From positions 1-32,670 of the IMG/VR virus record IMGVR_UViG_3300011431_000002: DNA of 32,670 nucleotides; one strand, given 5' to 3'. Below are positions 20,322 through 30,115 of the stretch, piece by piece (within the stretch, counting starts at the first letter, position 1; each line of letters starts with the position of its first letter). Under the pieces are notes generated by a model. The model ran no database searches. It saw nothing but the letters and a program-made list of their open reading frames with translations, and had not been told where the DNA came from. The position numbers and the translations under genes were made by a program. Origin of the DNA: a virus.

Positions 20322-21257
20322 ATGACCTACGGCCAAATCAAGCTACAGCTCCAGAAGCAGCTGCCCGGCGTCGACATCGAGCTGATCGAAGGCTGGATCC
20401 AGGGCCGCTATACCCGCATTCTCGACGAGATCAGCTGGAAGCGGCAAGAAGCCGAGTCTGTCATCCAGGCGCCGCTCAGCTATGCGACCGGCACCATCAC
20501 CGCGACGCAGGGCTCGCAGGTCATCACCAGCGACGGATTGCCGTCGACGGCCTTTACCGCACTGATGGACGGCCGCATGATCCGGATCGGCAACACGGCC
20601 GAGTATTACCAGTTCACGTATGTCTCGCCGACGACCGGCAACCTTGACCGCGGCTACGAAGGACCCGACACCACGGCCGCGACCTTCCGGATCGATCAGG
20701 CCGTCTTCTTGCTGCCTTCGAATGCACGGATTCTTCGCCAGGTCACCCCGCTCCATAATCGCGATCGCCCGCTCGAGATCATCCAGCCGGGCGATCTGAA
20801 CCGGCTGAGCAGCTCGCGCAACTCTTACGGCACGCCCGGCTTCGCCGTCGCGACCTGGGACAATTTCAGCGACCCGCCCCAGCTGCAGGTCGAGCTGTAC
20901 CCGGTTCCCGACTGCCCCGACAACGCGAATACTCTTCTCAGCTGGTCGATCGATTACATCTACGAAGAGCCCGAGATCGACAGCGATGCGACCGGCGTGA
21001 CGCTCAAGCCCTTCGTGCGGCCGAGCTGCCTCATCGAAGGCGTCAAGGCCGATGCCATGCGTCCGCGGCCGCAGTGGGCCGGCAACCTGCAGGCGGCCGA
21101 AGCCTATGAGGCTCAGTACAAGGAGCTGCTCGGCCAGATGCAAATGATCCACGCGCAGCAGCGCGGACCGCAACAGATCCAGCTGGCCGACAATCTGAAG
21201 CGGCGCGGGCGTCCGCGCTACGGCCGTGGGCCGAAGCATGTGGGGTGGCCAGGATGA
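20322..21257 (+). CDS. Neck or connector-type protein
   Basis: The 311-residue protein begins MTYGQIKLQLQKQLPG and IEGWIQGRYTRILDEISWKR, a helical opening typical of adaptor proteins that bind beneath the portal. The middle has beta-rich sequence with EYYQFTYVSPTTGNLDRGYE and a conserved-looking RPLEIIQPGDLNRL. The C-terminal part has LLSWSIDYIYEEPEI and a helical end with a basic tail. It likely closes the DNA channel or links head and tail. The assignment rests on pattern and position between capsid and tail genes. Confidence 0.72.
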   Translation: MTYGQIKLQLQKQLPGVDIELIEGWIQGRYTRILDEISWKRQEAESVIQAPLSYATGTITATQGSQVITSDGLPSTAFTALMDGRMIRIGNTAEYYQFTYVSPTTGNLDRGYEGPDTTAATFRIDQAVFLLPSNARILRQVTPLHNRDRPLEIIQPGDLNRLSSSRNSYGTPGFAVATWDNFSDPPQLQVELYPVPDCPDNANTLLSWSIDYIYEEPEIDSDATGVTLKPFVRPSCLIEGVKADAMRPRPQWAGNLQAAEAYEAQYKELLGQMQMIHAQQRGPQQIQLADNLKRRGRPRYGRGPKHVGWPG

Positions 21258-21328
21258 TGATCGCGATCCTCGCGTTGACCGTGCTGGCGATGTGTATCGC
21301 GCTCTCCGGAGAAGACGACGAGCTATGA
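21254..21328 (+). CDS. 24-residue transmembrane micro-protein
   Basis: A 24-codon frame starts at an ATGA overlap with the previous stop and ends in an ATGA overlap with the next start at 21325. The peptide MMIAILALTVLAMCIAL followed by SGEDDEL is a single hydrophobic helix with an acidic end. The position of both overlaps suggests it is translated in line with its neighbours. It could be a micro-holin-like or regulatory peptide, or only a coupling device. Confidence 0.45.
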   Translation: MMIAILALTVLAMCIALSGEDDEL

Positions 21329-22020
21329 CCGTGTACGAATTGCAGCGCCGCACCCTCGAACGTCTGGGCGACGATCCGGATCTCGATCCGTCGCTCATGC
21401 ACTACACGCCCAGCGAGACGCTCGCCGCGCTCAACCAGGTGCAGCGCCTCTTCGTCCTTTACACGCTGTGCCTCGAGACGACCGCGAACTTCGGATTAAC
21501 CGGCGTCGCGCGCTATCACATGCTCGCGACCTTCGGCGACTGGATCGTGCCTCTGAGGATCCGCAACCAGATCGGCAACAAGGTGCGGCCGTGCCGCCTG
21601 GCGGATCTCGCCGCACTCGATCCCAACTGGTCGACCCAGACGGGCTTCCCCTTGCGCTATGCGCACACCGGTTTCGATCTGCTGAGTATTTACAAGACGA
21701 CAACGGCGACCGTGCCGATCACATACGCGCGCTCGCCCGTCGAGCTGCTCTCGAGCTACCCGGCCGACAATGCGCAAGTGCCCGAGATTCCGGAGCGCTA
21801 TCATCCGGCGTTGATCGACGGCGCGATCCCGATCCTCCGGACCAAAGAGGGCGCGCAGGAATGGCAGAAGACAATGCCGCAGTGGAACCGCTACATGGAA
21901 GCGGTCCAGGAGCTGGCGCAAAAAGTGCGGGCCCGGTGTCGCGAGCAAGGCTATGACGCGGCGCCGGTAGAAATCAACCGAGCGGATCAGAGCCGGTTTC
22001 TCAATCGAAAGGTGGGCTAA
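21325..22020 (+). CDS. Head-tail connector-like protein
   Basis: I use the ATG at 21325 because it overlaps the preceding stop. The 231-residue protein begins MTVYELQRRTLERLGDDPDL, a helical opening like that of many neck proteins, and has TPSETLAALNQVQRLFVLYTLC, a beta-rich middle, and YARSPVELLSSYPADNAQVP followed by IPERYHPALIDGAIPIL, the common C-terminal phrase of adaptor-type proteins. It ends against the next gene (TAAATG). Confidence 0.72.
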   Translation: MTVYELQRRTLERLGDDPDLDPSLMHYTPSETLAALNQVQRLFVLYTLCLETTANFGLTGVARYHMLATFGDWIVPLRIRNQIGNKVRPCRLADLAALDPNWSTQTGFPLRYAHTGFDLLSIYKTTTATVPITYARSPVELLSSYPADNAQVPEIPERYHPALIDGAIPILRTKEGAQEWQKTMPQWNRYMEAVQELAQKVRARCREQGYDAAPVEINRADQSRFLNRKVG

Positions 22021-23124
22021 ATGGCCGACAACGTACCGATCACCCCTGGATCCGGCATCACGATCGCGACCGATGACGTCTCAGGCGTCATGTTTCAGAA
22101 GTTCAAGCTCGACGTCGGCAGCGATGGCGTCTCGAAGCCGTGCTTTGCAGGCGGAAGCGACGGCCTGCCGGTCGACCTGCTCAGCTCGCCGGCGACGGGC
22201 ATTTACATCCGCCCGGCCGCGGGTCAGACCCTGCCCGTGTCGATCGCGGCGACTGTGGCCATCTCGGCCGCGGCTGCGCTGCCGGTTTCGGCCGCCGTGG
22301 GCTCGCCCGCCTTCGTGCGCCTCTCAGATGGAACCAACCCGATCGCCACACTGCCGGTCTCGGGAAGTATCACTGCATTGCAAGGCACACCAGCCGCAGT
22401 CGCAAGCGGCTGGCCGACGAAGATCACCGACGGCACCGATACCGTCGGCATTTCAAGCATCTCAACGGCGCGCGCGCTAAAGGTGGACGTGATCCAGTCG
22501 GTCGGCACAGTCGCGCCGGCAGACGAGGCCGCCTTCACGGCCGGCACGACCAAGACCCAGCCGATCGCCGGCGTATTCAACGACTCGCTGGGCGATCCCA
22601 GTTCCGGCCAGCTCGGGGCGCTGCGCATGACGCAGAAGCGCGGGCTGCACGTATCGCTCCGCGCGGAAGCTGGCACCGAAATCGGATCGAGCGGCGCCCC
22701 GCTACGTGTCGATCCGACCGATACCACCAAACAATCGGTAAAACTCTACGACAACGGTGGGACCGCCTTCAGTGACAGCAACCCGCTGCACACGCAGCCG
22801 GCACACGGCGGCAACACGCGCATCTCGGTCAGCGTTTCACTATCGGCCAGCCAGACCGGAGGCACGGTATGGACCCCGGCCAGCGGCAAGAAGTTCGTTA
22901 TTTTGGGCGGCTTCCTGATCGTCTCGGTCACCGGCACGCTCAAGGTGTTCGATCACACAGACACCGCCGCTAATCGGATGTTTGATGGCACGATCCCGAC
23001 CGGCGTCTTCCCGCTGACCTTCAACGGGCAGCCCTGGAAGGCCTCGGCCGGCGACAACATCGTCAAGTATACGAGCGGCACAGGCTTGACCGGCGTGCTC
23101 ACGCTCCACGGCTACGAGGTCTAA
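22021..23124 (+). CDS. Structural protein, appendage-type
   Basis: The 367-residue protein has a start phrase IATDDVSGVMFQKFKLDVGS that is common in phage structural proteins, a long repetitive alanine, serine and valine-rich middle with LPVS units, ALPVSAAVGS, and a C-terminal beta domain with FVILGGFLIVSVTGTLKVFD ending GVLTLHGYEV, a familiar end of virion proteins that form a plug or baseplate element. Position between two neck-type genes suggests a tail-attached component. Confidence 0.68.
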   Translation: MADNVPITPGSGITIATDDVSGVMFQKFKLDVGSDGVSKPCFAGGSDGLPVDLLSSPATGIYIRPAAGQTLPVSIAATVAISAAAALPVSAAVGSPAFVRLSDGTNPIATLPVSGSITALQGTPAAVASGWPTKITDGTDTVGISSISTARALKVDVIQSVGTVAPADEAAFTAGTTKTQPIAGVFNDSLGDPSSGQLGALRMTQKRGLHVSLRAEAGTEIGSSGAPLRVDPTDTTKQSVKLYDNGGTAFSDSNPLHTQPAHGGNTRISVSVSLSASQTGGTVWTPASGKKFVILGGFLIVSVTGTLKVFDHTDTAANRMFDGTIPTGVFPLTFNGQPWKASAGDNIVKYTSGTGLTGVLTLHGYEV

Positions 23125-23158
23125 ACCCCTGCTGCTGCTCTTCATAGTCCCGCAGCCC

Positions 23159-23800
23159 GTGCCGGCGTCGCCTGGCTTCATCAACGCGGCGCTGGTGGTC
23201 GGCGATCTGTGGGCGCCGCTCAATGCCCGCGGGCCGGCCGACGCCGTCTTCTGGACCGAAGACGAGCTGTATGTCTGGATCGATGAGGCCGTCAAGCGCT
23301 TCGCGCGCAAGCATGCGGCCTTCGTCGTCTACGATCAGAGCATCACCGCCGCGACCGGGACGGCCGACTACAACCTGCCGGCGGCGCATGTGCTGACCTT
23401 CCAGGCCGATCTGGGCGGCCGCTATCTGCGCGCGCGCAACGTGCAAGAGATGGACGCGCTCGACGCGACCTGGCCGACCGCGGCCGCTGGGAAGCCGAAG
23501 GCCTTTCTCGAGGACCTCCAGGGCCTCACGAAGATCGCGCTCTATCCGGCGCCGACGGTCACCTATAACGGCGTCGCCGTCGGTCTGACGATGGCCGAGC
23601 TGCCTGCGGCGATCGAAAAGTCGACGGCGATCCTCGCGGCGCCGCCGATCCTGCGCGAGTACTTCACTTTCTTCGCGCTGGGCGAGGCTCGGGCCAAGGA
23701 GACGAACGCCAGCATGGACGAAACGGCCGCATGGTTTCGCTCGATCGTCGACCAGATCGATCAGGTCGCCGAGCACCTCTGGAGTAGCCATGGCGAGTAA
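23159..23800 (+). CDS. Neck/adaptor protein
   Basis: The 213-residue protein (GTG start at 23159) has FWTEDELYVWIDEAVKRFAR (about 35-54), a phrase typical of phage head-tail adaptor proteins, then FQADLGGRYLRARNVQEM and a C-terminal helical region ending EHLWSSHGE. The start is uncertain: no strong ribosome site precedes the GTG and the frame stays open upstream. It overlaps the next gene by 11 bases. Role inferred from family style and neighbours. Confidence 0.7.
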   Translation: MPASPGFINAALVVGDLWAPLNARGPADAVFWTEDELYVWIDEAVKRFARKHAAFVVYDQSITAATGTADYNLPAAHVLTFQADLGGRYLRARNVQEMDALDATWPTAAAGKPKAFLEDLQGLTKIALYPAPTVTYNGVAVGLTMAELPAAIEKSTAILAAPPILREYFTFFALGEARAKETNASMDETAAWFRSIVDQIDQVAEHLWSSHGE

Positions 23801-26800
23801 GACCGAAAAACAGCGCATCATGACCGGCGGCATGCAGCTGCTGCCCCCGAGCGACAAGCTCGCGCAGGGCTACTCGAGCCTGGTCGAGAATTTTCGCGTC
23901 GACCAGGTCGACGAGCTGCGCACCCGCTTCGGATCCAACCTGGACGTCGGGCCGCTGGGCACCGGAAACTTCCACACGCTGCGCCGCACGGCCAACGATC
24001 GCTATCTGGGCATCGGGACCAGCCTCTGGCACAACAGCTTCGGCACACCGGGCGGCACCGAGATCGTCACGGGGCTCGATGGCAAGCCGCTCGGCCTGGC
24101 GTTCTACCGCGGCGCCGCCTGGCTGATGAACCAGGCCAAGCAAAAAAAGATCCGGAACTTCGGCAGCGAGGTCGTGCCGTGGTGTCCGTCGACGCCACTG
24201 ACGCCGGCCACCGCAACCGGCGGCGGCCAGATCACCAGCCTGGTCACCGAATTCGATGCAGCGACGCCCGACCTGAATGTCGGCGTAGACTCGCCGCCGA
24301 ATGGCGCGGATCCGTTCACCGATTACGCGATGAAGGCCGGCGCCGCGGTCGCCAATGGCACCGTCGTCGCGGACATCGACACCGACAACAAGCAGTCGGG
24401 CGCGGGCTCGCTGCGCCTCGCGATCGCCGGCGCCACGTCGACGACGGCATACGTCTCGCTCGGCAGCTTCGACGGATCGGTTGACGGCCAGACGCTCGAC
24501 ACCGACCTGATCCGGATCTGGATCTTCTGCACGAACCCGGCCGCGATCGACGCGCTGACCGTCTATGTCAAGACCGCACTCGGCACCGCGACCGAGGGCT
24601 ATGCCGAGTTCACCTTCCAGGATCCCTCGAAGTTCCTCAACCAGGCGTTGAATAGCTGGACGCAGCTCAAGATCCGCCGGCGGTTAAATATCGACGACTG
24701 GACGCAGCGGATCACCGAGGCGACGACTAAGGTCGTGGCTACCATCTCAAGTAATAATGTGAGTGATCTGGAGGCGCGCTTCGCGACCGAGCTGCAGCAG
24801 CCAACCTTCATTTACACGGGCTCAGCCTGGCCGCAGACCGGCATCGGCGCGGCGCCGCCGGCGACGTACCCGCCATCAGAAGCGATGCTGCGCATTGACT
24901 GGGCGAACGTCTCCGAGATCGGCGTCACGTTCAAAGTGAACAGCGCGTGCAACGTCGGCCTGGACCGGCTCGAATTCGTCGGCACGGTCGGCGAGAACAG
25001 CTCGGGCGCGATCACCTACTTCATCAGCAACGAGAACACCGACGGCGAAGACGGGCCGCCCGGGCCGCCTTCTAACGCCGTCGTCGCCGGCACGCAGACG
25101 ATCACATTGACCACGATCCCGATCTCACCCGACCCCAACATCGCCTTCAGGCGCATCTGGCGGATCGGCGGCGGGCTCAGCGCCGCGCTGCTGGTGGGCA
25201 AACTCGCCGGCAACGTATCGACCGGGCCATGGGTCGACACCACCACGAACCGCCAGGCGCAGACCGACAATGTCGAGATGCCCGTCTCGCGATCGGCGCC
25301 GCCGGCAGCCAAGGGCGTCGTCGGGCCGTTCTACGGCAAGCTGGTCGCCTTCAATGTTGACGGGCACCCGGCGCGCTACTTCTGGACCGACGCCGGCGTC
25401 GCCTGGTCTTTCCCTGGCGCGGTCGACGACTTCATCGGAAATTGGGAAGACGCCGGCAGCGATGAGGATGAGATCCTCACGGCCACCGTTCACAAGACGG
25501 TCATGCTGCTCTATAAGCGGCGCTCGATCTGGCGCCTGGTAGGCGATCCCGTTGCCGCGGATCCGATTCAAACCAACTCCGCAATCGGCGCGCTCGGTGA
25601 GAATGCAGTCTGTAGCGACGGCGCCGTCGACTGGGTCGCCGGCTGGGAGGGCATCTATCGCTTCGATGGCGACTCGGAAGAGAAGATCAGCTCGGCGATC
25701 GATCCGATCTTCAAGGGCGGATTTGTCGAGCTGAGCGACGGCGAGGTGCTACCGCCCATGGCCTTCGAGGCCGCCGCGGTTGCCAACGTCTCGATCGCCG
25801 TGATCGGCGACCGGCTTCGCTTCAGCTATCCGGAACAGGGCAAGACGCTGCCCAACGTCGTCGCGATCTATCATAAGCCGACGGCACGCTGGGCGCTCGA
25901 GAAATATAACAACCTGGCGGCGCCCGGCTTCACCGCGCTGCTCTATGAGGGCCCCGGCTTCCAGATGATGGCCGGCGCGACCGGCCCCACCGGCGGCGGA
26001 TATCTGTATTCGCTCGAGCTGGAGGGTTTCTACCTCGACAACGGACTGAGCGCGAAAGCCCGCTGGCAAAGTGCCTACTATGACATGGGCCTTCCGGATA
26101 ACCGGAAGGTGATGACCGACGTCGAGATCGATTGTCAGACTATGGCGCCCAGCGGGCCGAACGCGATCCTGTCGGTGTATCTGGTTTACGACAACGGCAC
26201 GAAGATCCTGCTCGGCACCTGCAGCAGCTCGACGAACGCAAAGCCGCGCTTCACGGCGATGTTTAAGACGACCACCGGCGACGACCCTGGCATCACTTGC
26301 AAAAACGCGGCCGTGCGCGTCGAGTCCGACTACCTGGGGACGATCGTCATCTATGGCGTGTACATTCACTGGTATCCAGAAGAGCGCCTGGCCGCGACGT
26401 TTGACACCGGCCCGACCGATCTGGGCCTGCCCGAGCGCGTCAAAGAGGTCGACTACGCCGAGTTCTATCTGACCGGCGCCGGCCAGGTCATCCGGAACGT
26501 AATCTCAAGCGATCTGCCGGGCTCGCTGCTCGCGCACCGCAACGACGAGAACTTCACGGCGCCCAACGGCCGCGGCAACATCCGCTTCCGGCTGCCGGCG
26601 CAGGTCGATGGCCGCAACTGGCGCATGTGGGCACAGGCGGCGACGGGTCTCTTTCAGGTTCACCAGGCGCGTCTGCGGATGCGCCCGATCGGAGAATACA
26701 TTGACGGCACCATCGGCGAGTATTTCGAGTCGGCCGAGTTCTCGGTCGCGCCGGCGCGCGTCGGGGAGCTGAAGGATCTGCTGCTTGATTACGACACGAT

Positions 26801-27518
26801 CGGCGGCTCGGGATCCGGCCGGCTCGAGATCTATGGCGACCTACCCGGCAATGTGATGGTGCTGCAGCGCACGATCGCGCTGCCCACGCAAACCCGGGCG
26901 CCGCGGATGCTGCCCTTTGAGGATCCGACGCTCTCGGCCGCAAGCGACGCGCAGACGGCGCTGCCCTATGGCCAGCTCTTCAAGGTCCGGATCTATCCGC
27001 CCGCCGGCGGCGTGCTGCGCCTGCACGGTCGCGCCACATTCCGCGCGCGCGTGATCGGCGTCTACTTCGATGGCACCCGCGGCGAAATCTGGGAAACGCA
27101 GCCGCTCGATCTTACCGACGGCATGAGCATCTATCGCGAGATCGAAGTGACCGCGCAGACCGAGGGCCCGATGGTGTTCGAGGTCTCGGCCGAGCAGCCC
27201 GACAACGACGTGCGCGTGAAGGCCCGCTTCCCCATGGACACGACGACGTCGACGGTCGGCCGCGCGCGGATCTCGGGCCGCCTGCCGGGCCACTTCAAAG
27301 GCCACTTAACCCGCTTCCGGATGGTCGGCCCATATGTCGCGCGGATCTTCGATGTGAGCATCCTCGGCCGGCGCGTCCAGACGAATGATACGCCCTGGGA
27401 GTGGCACACCGTGCCGCTCGAGGCGACGCCCGACGCCTGGCACGAAGTCGCGATGCCCGTGCGGCAGACGCCCGAGTCCTTCGAGTGGGTCGACCTGCCC
27501 GTCGATCCGATCCAGTGA
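23790..27518 (+). CDS. Large neck/tail protein, 1242 residues, propeller-like
   Basis: The N-terminus (about 1-130) has GYSSLVENFRVDQVDELRTR and LRRTANDRYLGIGTSLWH, typical of large phage neck or tail-nozzle proteins with propeller-like domains (P22 gp10-like or tail-tube B-like). A middle region has a short collagen-like GPPGPP stretch at about 414-419, SWSF-type and FDGDSEE motifs (about 500-640), and the C-terminal third is beta-rich with RG-containing folds. At 1,242 residues it is long for this group and could form the nozzle plus attached receptor-binding domains. The start follows GGAG with 11-base overlap with the preceding gene. Confidence 0.75.
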   Translation: MASKTEKQRIMTGGMQLLPPSDKLAQGYSSLVENFRVDQVDELRTRFGSNLDVGPLGTGNFHTLRRTANDRYLGIGTSLWHNSFGTPGGTEIVTGLDGKPLGLAFYRGAAWLMNQAKQKKIRNFGSEVVPWCPSTPLTPATATGGGQITSLVTEFDAATPDLNVGVDSPPNGADPFTDYAMKAGAAVANGTVVADIDTDNKQSGAGSLRLAIAGATSTTAYVSLGSFDGSVDGQTLDTDLIRIWIFCTNPAAIDALTVYVKTALGTATEGYAEFTFQDPSKFLNQALNSWTQLKIRRRLNIDDWTQRITEATTKVVATISSNNVSDLEARFATELQQPTFIYTGSAWPQTGIGAAPPATYPPSEAMLRIDWANVSEIGVTFKVNSACNVGLDRLEFVGTVGENSSGAITYFISNENTDGEDGPPGPPSNAVVAGTQTITLTTIPISPDPNIAFRRIWRIGGGLSAALLVGKLAGNVSTGPWVDTTTNRQAQTDNVEMPVSRSAPPAAKGVVGPFYGKLVAFNVDGHPARYFWTDAGVAWSFPGAVDDFIGNWEDAGSDEDEILTATVHKTVMLLYKRRSIWRLVGDPVAADPIQTNSAIGALGENAVCSDGAVDWVAGWEGIYRFDGDSEEKISSAIDPIFKGGFVELSDGEVLPPMAFEAAAVANVSIAVIGDRLRFSYPEQGKTLPNVVAIYHKPTARWALEKYNNLAAPGFTALLYEGPGFQMMAGATGPTGGGYLYSLELEGFYLDNGLSAKARWQSAYYDMGLPDNRKVMTDVEIDCQTMAPSGPNAILSVYLVYDNGTKILLGTCSSSTNAKPRFTAMFKTTTGDDPGITCKNAAVRVESDYLGTIVIYGVYIHWYPEERLAATFDTGPTDLGLPERVKEVDYAEFYLTGAGQVIRNVISSDLPGSLLAHRNDENFTAPNGRGNIRFRLPAQVDGRNWRMWAQAATGLFQVHQARLRMRPIGEYIDGTIGEYFESAEFSVAPARVGELKDLLLDYDTIGGSGSGRLEIYGDLPGNVMVLQRTIALPTQTRAPRMLPFEDPTLSAASDAQTALPYGQLFKVRIYPPAGGVLRLHGRATFRARVIGVYFDGTRGEIWETQPLDLTDGMSIYREIEVTAQTEGPMVFEVSAEQPDNDVRVKARFPMDTTTSTVGRARISGRLPGHFKGHLTRFRMVGPYVARIFDVSILGRRVQTNDTPWEWHTVPLEATPDAWHEVAMPVRQTPESFEWVDLPVDPIQ

Positions 27519-27569
27519 GGTTTTCGGCACTGATCGCGGAGTGAGTGAAATTTTGACCTGGAAAGTTTA

Positions 27570-28199
27570 ATGCCGACCGACCCTAGCAAACAGGCCCAGC
27601 AGATCCTGGAGATCCCCGCGGCCCCGGTCACCTCCAGTCTGATTAACGACCGCATTCAGCAGATCAACCTAGCCTTTCAGAAGTTCCTGCAGAATCCGGC
27701 GCTCGGCGAGGCCGACCTAGCGCAGTTCCGCATCATCAACCTGGCGGATCCGAAAGACGATCTCGACGGCGTCAACCTGCGCACGCTCAAGCGCTTCGCC
27801 GGGCAAGGCATCGCCCAGCAAGTCACCGGCACGGGCTCGGGCATCGAACAGCCGACGATTTACTTCACCATCGACGGCGAGCCATCGAACGGCGAGGCCT
27901 CGCCCTATGCGCAGATCATGGCCAACCGAGCCGGCTTCACGCCGATCGAGATTTCGGTCACCGCGGTCACCGCGCCGAGCACTGCCGATCTCACCGCGAA
28001 CGTGATCAAGTTCGGCGCCGGCAACATGCTGGCGTCAGATCTGACGTTGCCGATCGGCAGCGTCGGGCCGGTGTATGCGACAGGCCTGGCGCTGCCTGGC
28101 CCCTTCGCGCTCGGCACTCTACTCCAGGGCGTTGTCGTCATCGCCGGCGGCGCGAGCCAGGTGACGATCGCGATCCGACTCCGAGGTCTTGCTTCCTAA
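27570..28199 (+). CDS. Tail-fibre-like protein
   Basis: The 209-residue protein has the phrase FRIINLADPKDDLDGVNLRT at about residues 52-71, a typical opening of tail-fibre proteins that attach to the tail, following a helical start. The C-terminal domain is beta-rich (LPIGSVGPVYATGLAL, VVVIAGGASQVTIAI). The stop and the next start overlap as TAATG. It may be an adaptor for fibres, with receptor specificity elsewhere. Confidence 0.72.
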   Translation: MPTDPSKQAQQILEIPAAPVTSSLINDRIQQINLAFQKFLQNPALGEADLAQFRIINLADPKDDLDGVNLRTLKRFAGQGIAQQVTGTGSGIEQPTIYFTIDGEPSNGEASPYAQIMANRAGFTPIEISVTAVTAPSTADLTANVIKFGAGNMLASDLTLPIGSVGPVYATGLALPGPFALGTLLQGVVVIAGGASQVTIAIRLRGLAS

Positions 28200-29263
28200 T
28201 GTCCGACTATCTCTTCAAGGATTCCTTCAAGCGCTACAAGGTCGCGACGTCGGCCGATGCCGATCTCCTGGCCAACATGCGGCAGCGCTACACCTCGGCC
28301 GCCGGCTTCGCGATCGACAACACGGGTGGACTCAGCGGCAGCCGCGTCGAGCTGTTTCTGCAGAATGGAGCGATCGCCAAAACGACACCGCACGCCGCGC
28401 GCTGGGTCGTCGGGCATCGCTATCGCTATCTCTCGACAGCGCTCAGTAATGGCAGCATTTATGAGCTGTTCAACAATGACGTCCTGCTCGCGATCCTTCG
28501 GCAGAACGTCGATGGCACGTTATCGATGTTGACTAACAACGGCGCGACGTCCCTGCTGGTCACAGATCGCTCGCTCTTCTCGAACACGCGCTACATGCTC
28601 GAATGGGACATCCAGCTGACCGGAGGCACGCCGATCACCTGTGCTGTCGAGCTGCGGATCAACGGCCACGTCGAGGGCAGCGGCTCAGCCTCTTCCGGCA
28701 TCAACGCCAGCTCGCTCTTATCGTTCCCAACGACCGGCGGCGTCGATGCCAACCGGCACAAGTTCTCTGCCGCCGCAGGCGGAGCCGGTACCGGCAGCTG
28801 GATCACCGATCTGTACTTGAAAAACTACGCCAGCTATGAGGGCGACATCCGCAACGTGCCGCTCTATCCGGCTTCTGATGGCGGGATCCTCGACTGGACG
28901 CCCAACAGCGGCTCGACCCACTTCGATCGCGTGAACACGCACCCGGTCGATATTACGAAGTTCCTCAAGACGGCTACGCCAGGCGACATCGATCTCTGGG
29001 GCTTCGATTCGCTGCCGGCCTTCTCGGGCACGATCCTCGGCCTCAATATCTCGGTGCTGGTGCAGAAGGACGACGAGGGCACGAAGTCGTTTAAAATTGT
29101 GGTCGGATCCACCGGCACGGATGCCGAATCTGATGAGTTTTTCGTCTCGACCACCAATCCGGAATACTACGAGTTTTCGCTCAAGCTCGACCCCGCGACG
29201 GGCCTGGCCTGGACCGCGGCCGGCGTCAATGCGCTCATCGCCGGAGTGAAGTGTATCTCGTAA
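28199..29263 (+). CDS. Lectin-like structural protein
   Basis: The 354-residue protein begins DYLFKDSFKRYKVATSADAD and has a long jelly-roll-type region (LFSNTRYMLEWDIQL, AVELRINGHVEGS), then a second domain with GSTHFDRVNTHP and a common virion-protein ending TGLAWTAAGVNALIAGVKC. This resembles concanavalin/LamG-like virion proteins. It is coupled to the previous gene and followed 12 bases later by another lectin-like gene. Carbohydrate binding is plausible but no ligand can be named. Confidence 0.7.
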   Translation: MSDYLFKDSFKRYKVATSADADLLANMRQRYTSAAGFAIDNTGGLSGSRVELFLQNGAIAKTTPHAARWVVGHRYRYLSTALSNGSIYELFNNDVLLAILRQNVDGTLSMLTNNGATSLLVTDRSLFSNTRYMLEWDIQLTGGTPITCAVELRINGHVEGSGSASSGINASSLLSFPTTGGVDANRHKFSAAAGGAGTGSWITDLYLKNYASYEGDIRNVPLYPASDGGILDWTPNSGSTHFDRVNTHPVDITKFLKTATPGDIDLWGFDSLPAFSGTILGLNISVLVQKDDEGTKSFKIVVGSTGTDAESDEFFVSTTNPEYYEFSLKLDPATGLAWTAAGVNALIAGVKCIS

Positions 29264-29275
29264 GAAGTTCTTAGC

Positions 29276-30115
29276 ATGGCGTACCTCGATGACGATTTCC
29301 AGGGCTACTCGATCGGCACCAACCTGCCTTTTGGATCCTGGACCGGCTCGGGCTTCCTCGCGCAGATCGTATCCGAAGCGAATGGCACCGGGATCCCGGG
29401 CACCGATCGCACGCTCAGTCTCTTTCTGGCGTCGGCCAACTATGACCGCACGACGGCATCGTGCTTGGCCAGCTTCAGCGAGTTCTTCGCGACGAAACTC
29501 GGCGCCAGCACCAGCTCGCAGCAGCTGGTCTCGTTCATCAACGGGCCCAACGGCTCGGGCCATAGCTTTACCTTGCTGCAGATCCGCATCGAAATCGATG
29601 GCACTGTAACCGCGCTCGATCCGACCTCGGGAGAGATCCTGGGCAATTCCTGCGACAAGTTGTATCGGTTCTACACGTACAACTTTTTCCAGGTAAACGT
29701 GACCTTTTCCGACGTGACGATCGCCGGCGTGCTGCGCGTGCATATCAAGTGCGACATCGTCATGAACGGCGAGACGGTGATCAGCTTCGACAGTGACACC
29801 GCGACGGGCGCCCTGCAGCTGGCCAACAGCACCTCAGAGGTCAACATCTTCCAGCTGAACTCGGGCGCCTTCGGCGCCTTCACGCTCGACGTGCTGACCG
29901 CAATCAACACCTATCCGCACGCCGGCACGCCCAACCTGCGGGCCTACCAGGCCCCGGTCGAGGTCGACGAGCTGCTCGATTCTGGCGTGCTCGACGCGAT
30001 CCAGGCTGTCACCGAAGTCGACGTGCTGCCTGACTCGGCCGTGCTGGTCGCTTTGCAGATGGTCGTCGAGGTGGATATCCTCGAAACAACCCGCTGGTAT
30101 ATTAGCGAAAGCTGA
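29276..30115 (+). CDS. Lectin-like structural protein with C-terminal repeats
   Basis: The 279-residue protein opens with YLDDDFQGYSIGTNLPFGSW, the typical start of lectin-like phage virion proteins, followed by a jelly-roll-type body (about 30-210). The end has three similar units of the form VEVDELLDSGVLDAIQ, TEVDVLPDSAVLVALQ and VEVDILETT. Such repeat ends may serve as attachment or trimer modules. It ends in a TGATG overlap with the GNAT-like gene. Confidence 0.7.
   Translation: MAYLDDDFQGYSIGTNLPFGSWTGSGFLAQIVSEANGTGIPGTDRTLSLFLASANYDRTTASCLASFSEFFATKLGASTSSQQLVSFINGPNGSGHSFTLLQIRIEIDGTVTALDPTSGEILGNSCDKLYRFYTYNFFQVNVTFSDVTIAGVLRVHIKCDIVMNGETVISFDSDTATGALQLANSTSEVNIFQLNSGAFGAFTLDVLTAINTYPHAGTPNLRAYQAPVEVDELLDSGVLDAIQAVTEVDVLPDSAVLVALQMVVEVDILETTRWYISES

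Noticed and set aside
20263-20325. 20-codon frame ending in an ATGA overlap with the neck gene
   Set aside because: The ribosome-like TAGGA touches the ATG with no spacing, and the peptide has no notable features. The overlap alone is not enough.
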